Shown here: positions 62,340-64,000 of the stretch, in pieces
How positions within the stretch are numbered: the first letter of the stretch is position 1
Layout: each line of letters starts with the position of its first letter
Assembly (NCBI GenBank): GCA_963830775.1
Contig: CAWHNT010000047.1
Span: 620,001-684,000 of the forward strand
Source: CAWHNT01 sp963830775
Lineage (GTDB): Bacteria > Pseudomonadota > Alphaproteobacteria > Geminicoccales > Geminicoccaceae
Length of the DNA: 64,000 nt
Reading direction: 5' to 3'
Translations under genes and position numbers: made by a program
Notes under the pieces: model-generated
Databases searched by the model: none
Told to the model about the DNA's origin: nothing
What the model saw: only the letters and a program-made list of their open reading frames with translations

Positions 62340-63523
62340 TCGCCGACCTCTACGAGGCCGCCGCGGCGGCCGGCCGCTATCTGCTGGCACCTCTGGTGAC
62401 ATCCCGCCTGCCGGCGCTGCGAGTACGCGGGCGCACGGCCGAAGGACGGGCCGGCTCGCTGATCCTGGCCGGGCGGCGCGCCGTGCTCACGGCTCTGCGC
62501 CGCAACGTCCTGCCGGTCGAGATGGAGAGCCAGGAGCTGCAACCATTGTCGCTGGCGCGACTGTCCCGGGATCTCGCGAGGCTGGAGCGTGAGGCCGATC
62601 TCGTCGTGCTCCGTGTGCCGCGCCTGATCGCCGACCTGGCCCAAGGCGGCTCCTCGATCGTCATGCCGGAGAGCGTGGGCATGTGCGCTCCGATCGCGGA
62701 GATCGAGGCGCGCCGGCGAGGCTCCACATCGGTCATCAGCGCCGAGCGACGGGTGCGACGGGCTGGGCTGGCGCCCCGGCAGAGCGAGGACCCGCGCGAC
62801 TTCGACCTGTTCTATGACAGCATGTACGTGCCGTTCGCGCGCGCACGGTTCCAGGATGCGGCCGTGGTACGCTCGCGCGAGGCGCTGCGGCGCCGCCTGC
62901 GCAAGGGTTCCCTGTTCTGGGTGGAGCAGGCCGGCAGACCGGTTGCCGGCTATCTGGTCGAGCGTCAGGGCCGGGTCCTGCATCTCCTGATCTTCGGCAC
63001 GGACCTCGACCCGGTGCTGGCGCGCGAGCTCGGGCTGATGAGCGCCATCCGCCTGTTCGCGACCGAGCACGCCGCGGCCACTGGTGCCGAGTTCCTCGAT
63101 CTGGGCGGCTCGCTGCCCTGGCTGCGCGACGGCTCCCTGCGCAGCAAGCACCTCTGGGGTGCGAATCTTGTTCGGAGGCGCTGGTCGAACGGTGCTCTGT
63201 TGGTCCGCTGGACTGCCTGGAATCCCACCGTCTCTGCCTTTATCGGACTGGCGCCCATGGTCAGAGGGGCGAGCAAGGGCTGGGAGGCACTCTGCATGGT
63301 CCCGCCCGACGGCCCGGCGACGCCGGAGGCGGCAGCCGACACGGCGCGTCGACTGGCCGTCGGCGGGCTCGCCCGGCTCGGGGTGATCGCCGAATGTGGC
63401 TGGGCCGGCTTTGGCCCGCCAACAACGACGCCACCCCTCGTGCTGCTGGAGCCGGGCTCCAGCCATGCAGTTCAACGCGAGCGCAGTGCCCGATCGAGCC
63501 AGGCCCAGGGTTCCCAGCGATAG
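62336..63523 (+). CDS. GNAT/FemAB-like acyltransferase, copy 2
   Basis: A 395-residue protein with two parts: an N-terminal region (LRVRGRTAEGRAGSLILAGR) and a GNAT/FemAB-type C-terminal domain (PRDFDLFYDSMYVPFARARF, then AGRPVAGYLVERQGRVLHLL and AEFLDLGGSLPWLRDGSLRS). Such proteins transfer an amino acid or acyl group in cell-surface or secondary pathways; nothing here fixes the substrate. GTG 62336 starts four bases before the copy 1 stop. Its last ~17 codons overlap the 3' end of the converging formyltransferase, which may reflect a lost stop. Confidence 0.65.
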   Translation: MIADLYEAAAAAGRYLLAPLVTSRLPALRVRGRTAEGRAGSLILAGRRAVLTALRRNVLPVEMESQELQPLSLARLSRDLARLEREADLVVLRVPRLIADLAQGGSSIVMPESVGMCAPIAEIEARRRGSTSVISAERRVRRAGLAPRQSEDPRDFDLFYDSMYVPFARARFQDAAVVRSREALRRRLRKGSLFWVEQAGRPVAGYLVERQGRVLHLLIFGTDLDPVLARELGLMSAIRLFATEHAAATGAEFLDLGGSLPWLRDGSLRSKHLWGANLVRRRWSNGALLVRWTAWNPTVSAFIGLAPMVRGASKGWEALCMVPPDGPATPEAAADTARRLAVGGLARLGVIAECGWAGFGPPTTTPPLVLLEPGSSHAVQRERSARSSQAQGSQR

Positions 63524-64000
63524 TCGAGCCGGAGCCTGCCCTCCGGGTGGGCGAGGTACCAGCCTCGAGCGTCTCGCGCGATCGTGCCCGGGGCGGCACC
63601 CGGGTTGCCCGGCTCGCCGCTCCGGACGTAAGGGCGCCAGCCCGGCCGGCGCCAGCTCACCGGCGGCAGGTCCAGGAACGGACCGACGCCCCGCAGCAGG
63701 CGTGCCGCTTCGGCAAGGTCCAGCCGCGTCAGGGTCGAGGCGTGCCCGATCTTCCGCTCGCCACCAGCGCGCCCGCCTGGTGGGGCTCTGGCGCGGCTGC
63801 GGCTCAGCTGGCGCGCCCTGAGCCAGCCGCTCGAGCGCTTCTAGCAGCAGAGCCGGGCTCGTCTCGACAATCCGTCCCGTCAGCTCGTGATAGCTCGTGC
63901 CCAACGGCAGCGGAAATCGCCTCTGCGCCAGGATTGGCCCGGTATCCTCGCCCTTGTCGAGCAGATGGGCGGTGACCCCGCTCTCCGGCACTCCGTCCAC
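63472..64000 (-). CDS. Formyltransferase (methionyl-tRNA/sugar formyltransferase type), 5' end beyond the window
   Basis: The partial frame entering from the right edge reads MDGVPESGVTAHLLDKGEDT, then GPILAQRRFPLPLGTSYHEL. This is the SLLP-loop-following part of the Fmt/ArnA formyltransferase fold, with the conserved xDTGPIL element. A frameshift around 63750 precedes the C-terminal part (GHASTLTRLDLAEAARLLRG, ending LDYRWEPWAWLDRALRSR). That C-terminus does not look like standard Fmt, and the neighbouring GNAT genes suggest a tailoring role on a sugar or amino group. The N-terminal catalytic Asn-x-His region lies outside the window. Confidence 0.65.

Overview
The window is GC-rich DNA with strong G/C preference at third codon positions. 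Gene content and order point to an alphaproteobacterium: an S10-spc-alpha ribosomal cluster without rpmJ or rpsD, an alphaproteobacterial-type 101-residue S14, red-type form I RuBisCO with CbbX, and the acpS-lepB-rnc-era order. A Rhodospirillales- or Geminicoccales-like, facultatively autotrophic organism fits, but that placement is inference.

Layout. (1) 1-10937, + strand: end of rpsS through rplQ, including secY, adk and rpoA, with a near-ideal sigma70 promoter at the adk/rpsM junction and hairpins on both sides of rpoA. (2) 10979-13543: a VOC-fold protein, a DEAD-box helicase, and a small coiled-coil ORF containing an out-of-frame internal duplication. (3) 13574-20211: complete histidine degradation, hutIHGU on the - strand (each junction a 4-bp overlap) and hutF divergent. 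Histidine goes through urocanate, imidazolone propionate and formiminoglutamate to formylglutamate and glutamate. (4) 20231-27102: a broken accessory region. It holds a frameshifted oxidoreductase, a shattered BTAD-TPR regulator, a PAP2/haloperoxidase-fold enzyme preceded by a hexanucleotide repeat, a broken subtilase, a class III cyclase and a transposase remnant. (5) 27103-37185, - strand: a LuxR-type regulator, then fbp, prk, tkt, fba, cbbL, cbbS, a vapBC-like module, cbbX and rpe, i.e. most of a Calvin-Benson operon. (6) 37417-49042, + strand: pyruvate dehydrogenase (aceE, aceF, an Lpd with two lipoyl domains), a phasin-like coiled coil, NADP-malic enzyme, a dicarboxylate symporter and NDH-2. 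Carbon fixation and carbon oxidation therefore lie back to back. (7) 49053-54852: a receiver-cyclase protein, comM, parC and recO. (8) 54920-58106: an insert of two Uma2 nucleases, two DUF2382 stress proteins with a likely EcfG promoter, and a membrane protein; it separates recO from era-rnc-lepB-acpS (58236-61162). (9) 61289-64000: two paralogous GNAT/FemAB-like proteins and the end of a formyltransferase.

A caution for the whole window: single-base indels interrupt genes that are almost certainly functional (aceE, aceF, lpd, parC, cbbL, rpe), and each is repaired by adding or removing one base. Many are probably sequence errors, so single-frameshift pseudogenes should be read sceptically. 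The damage at 21.2-25.5 kb is much denser and looks like real decay, possibly on top of errors. I saw no tRNA, rRNA or CRISPR array.
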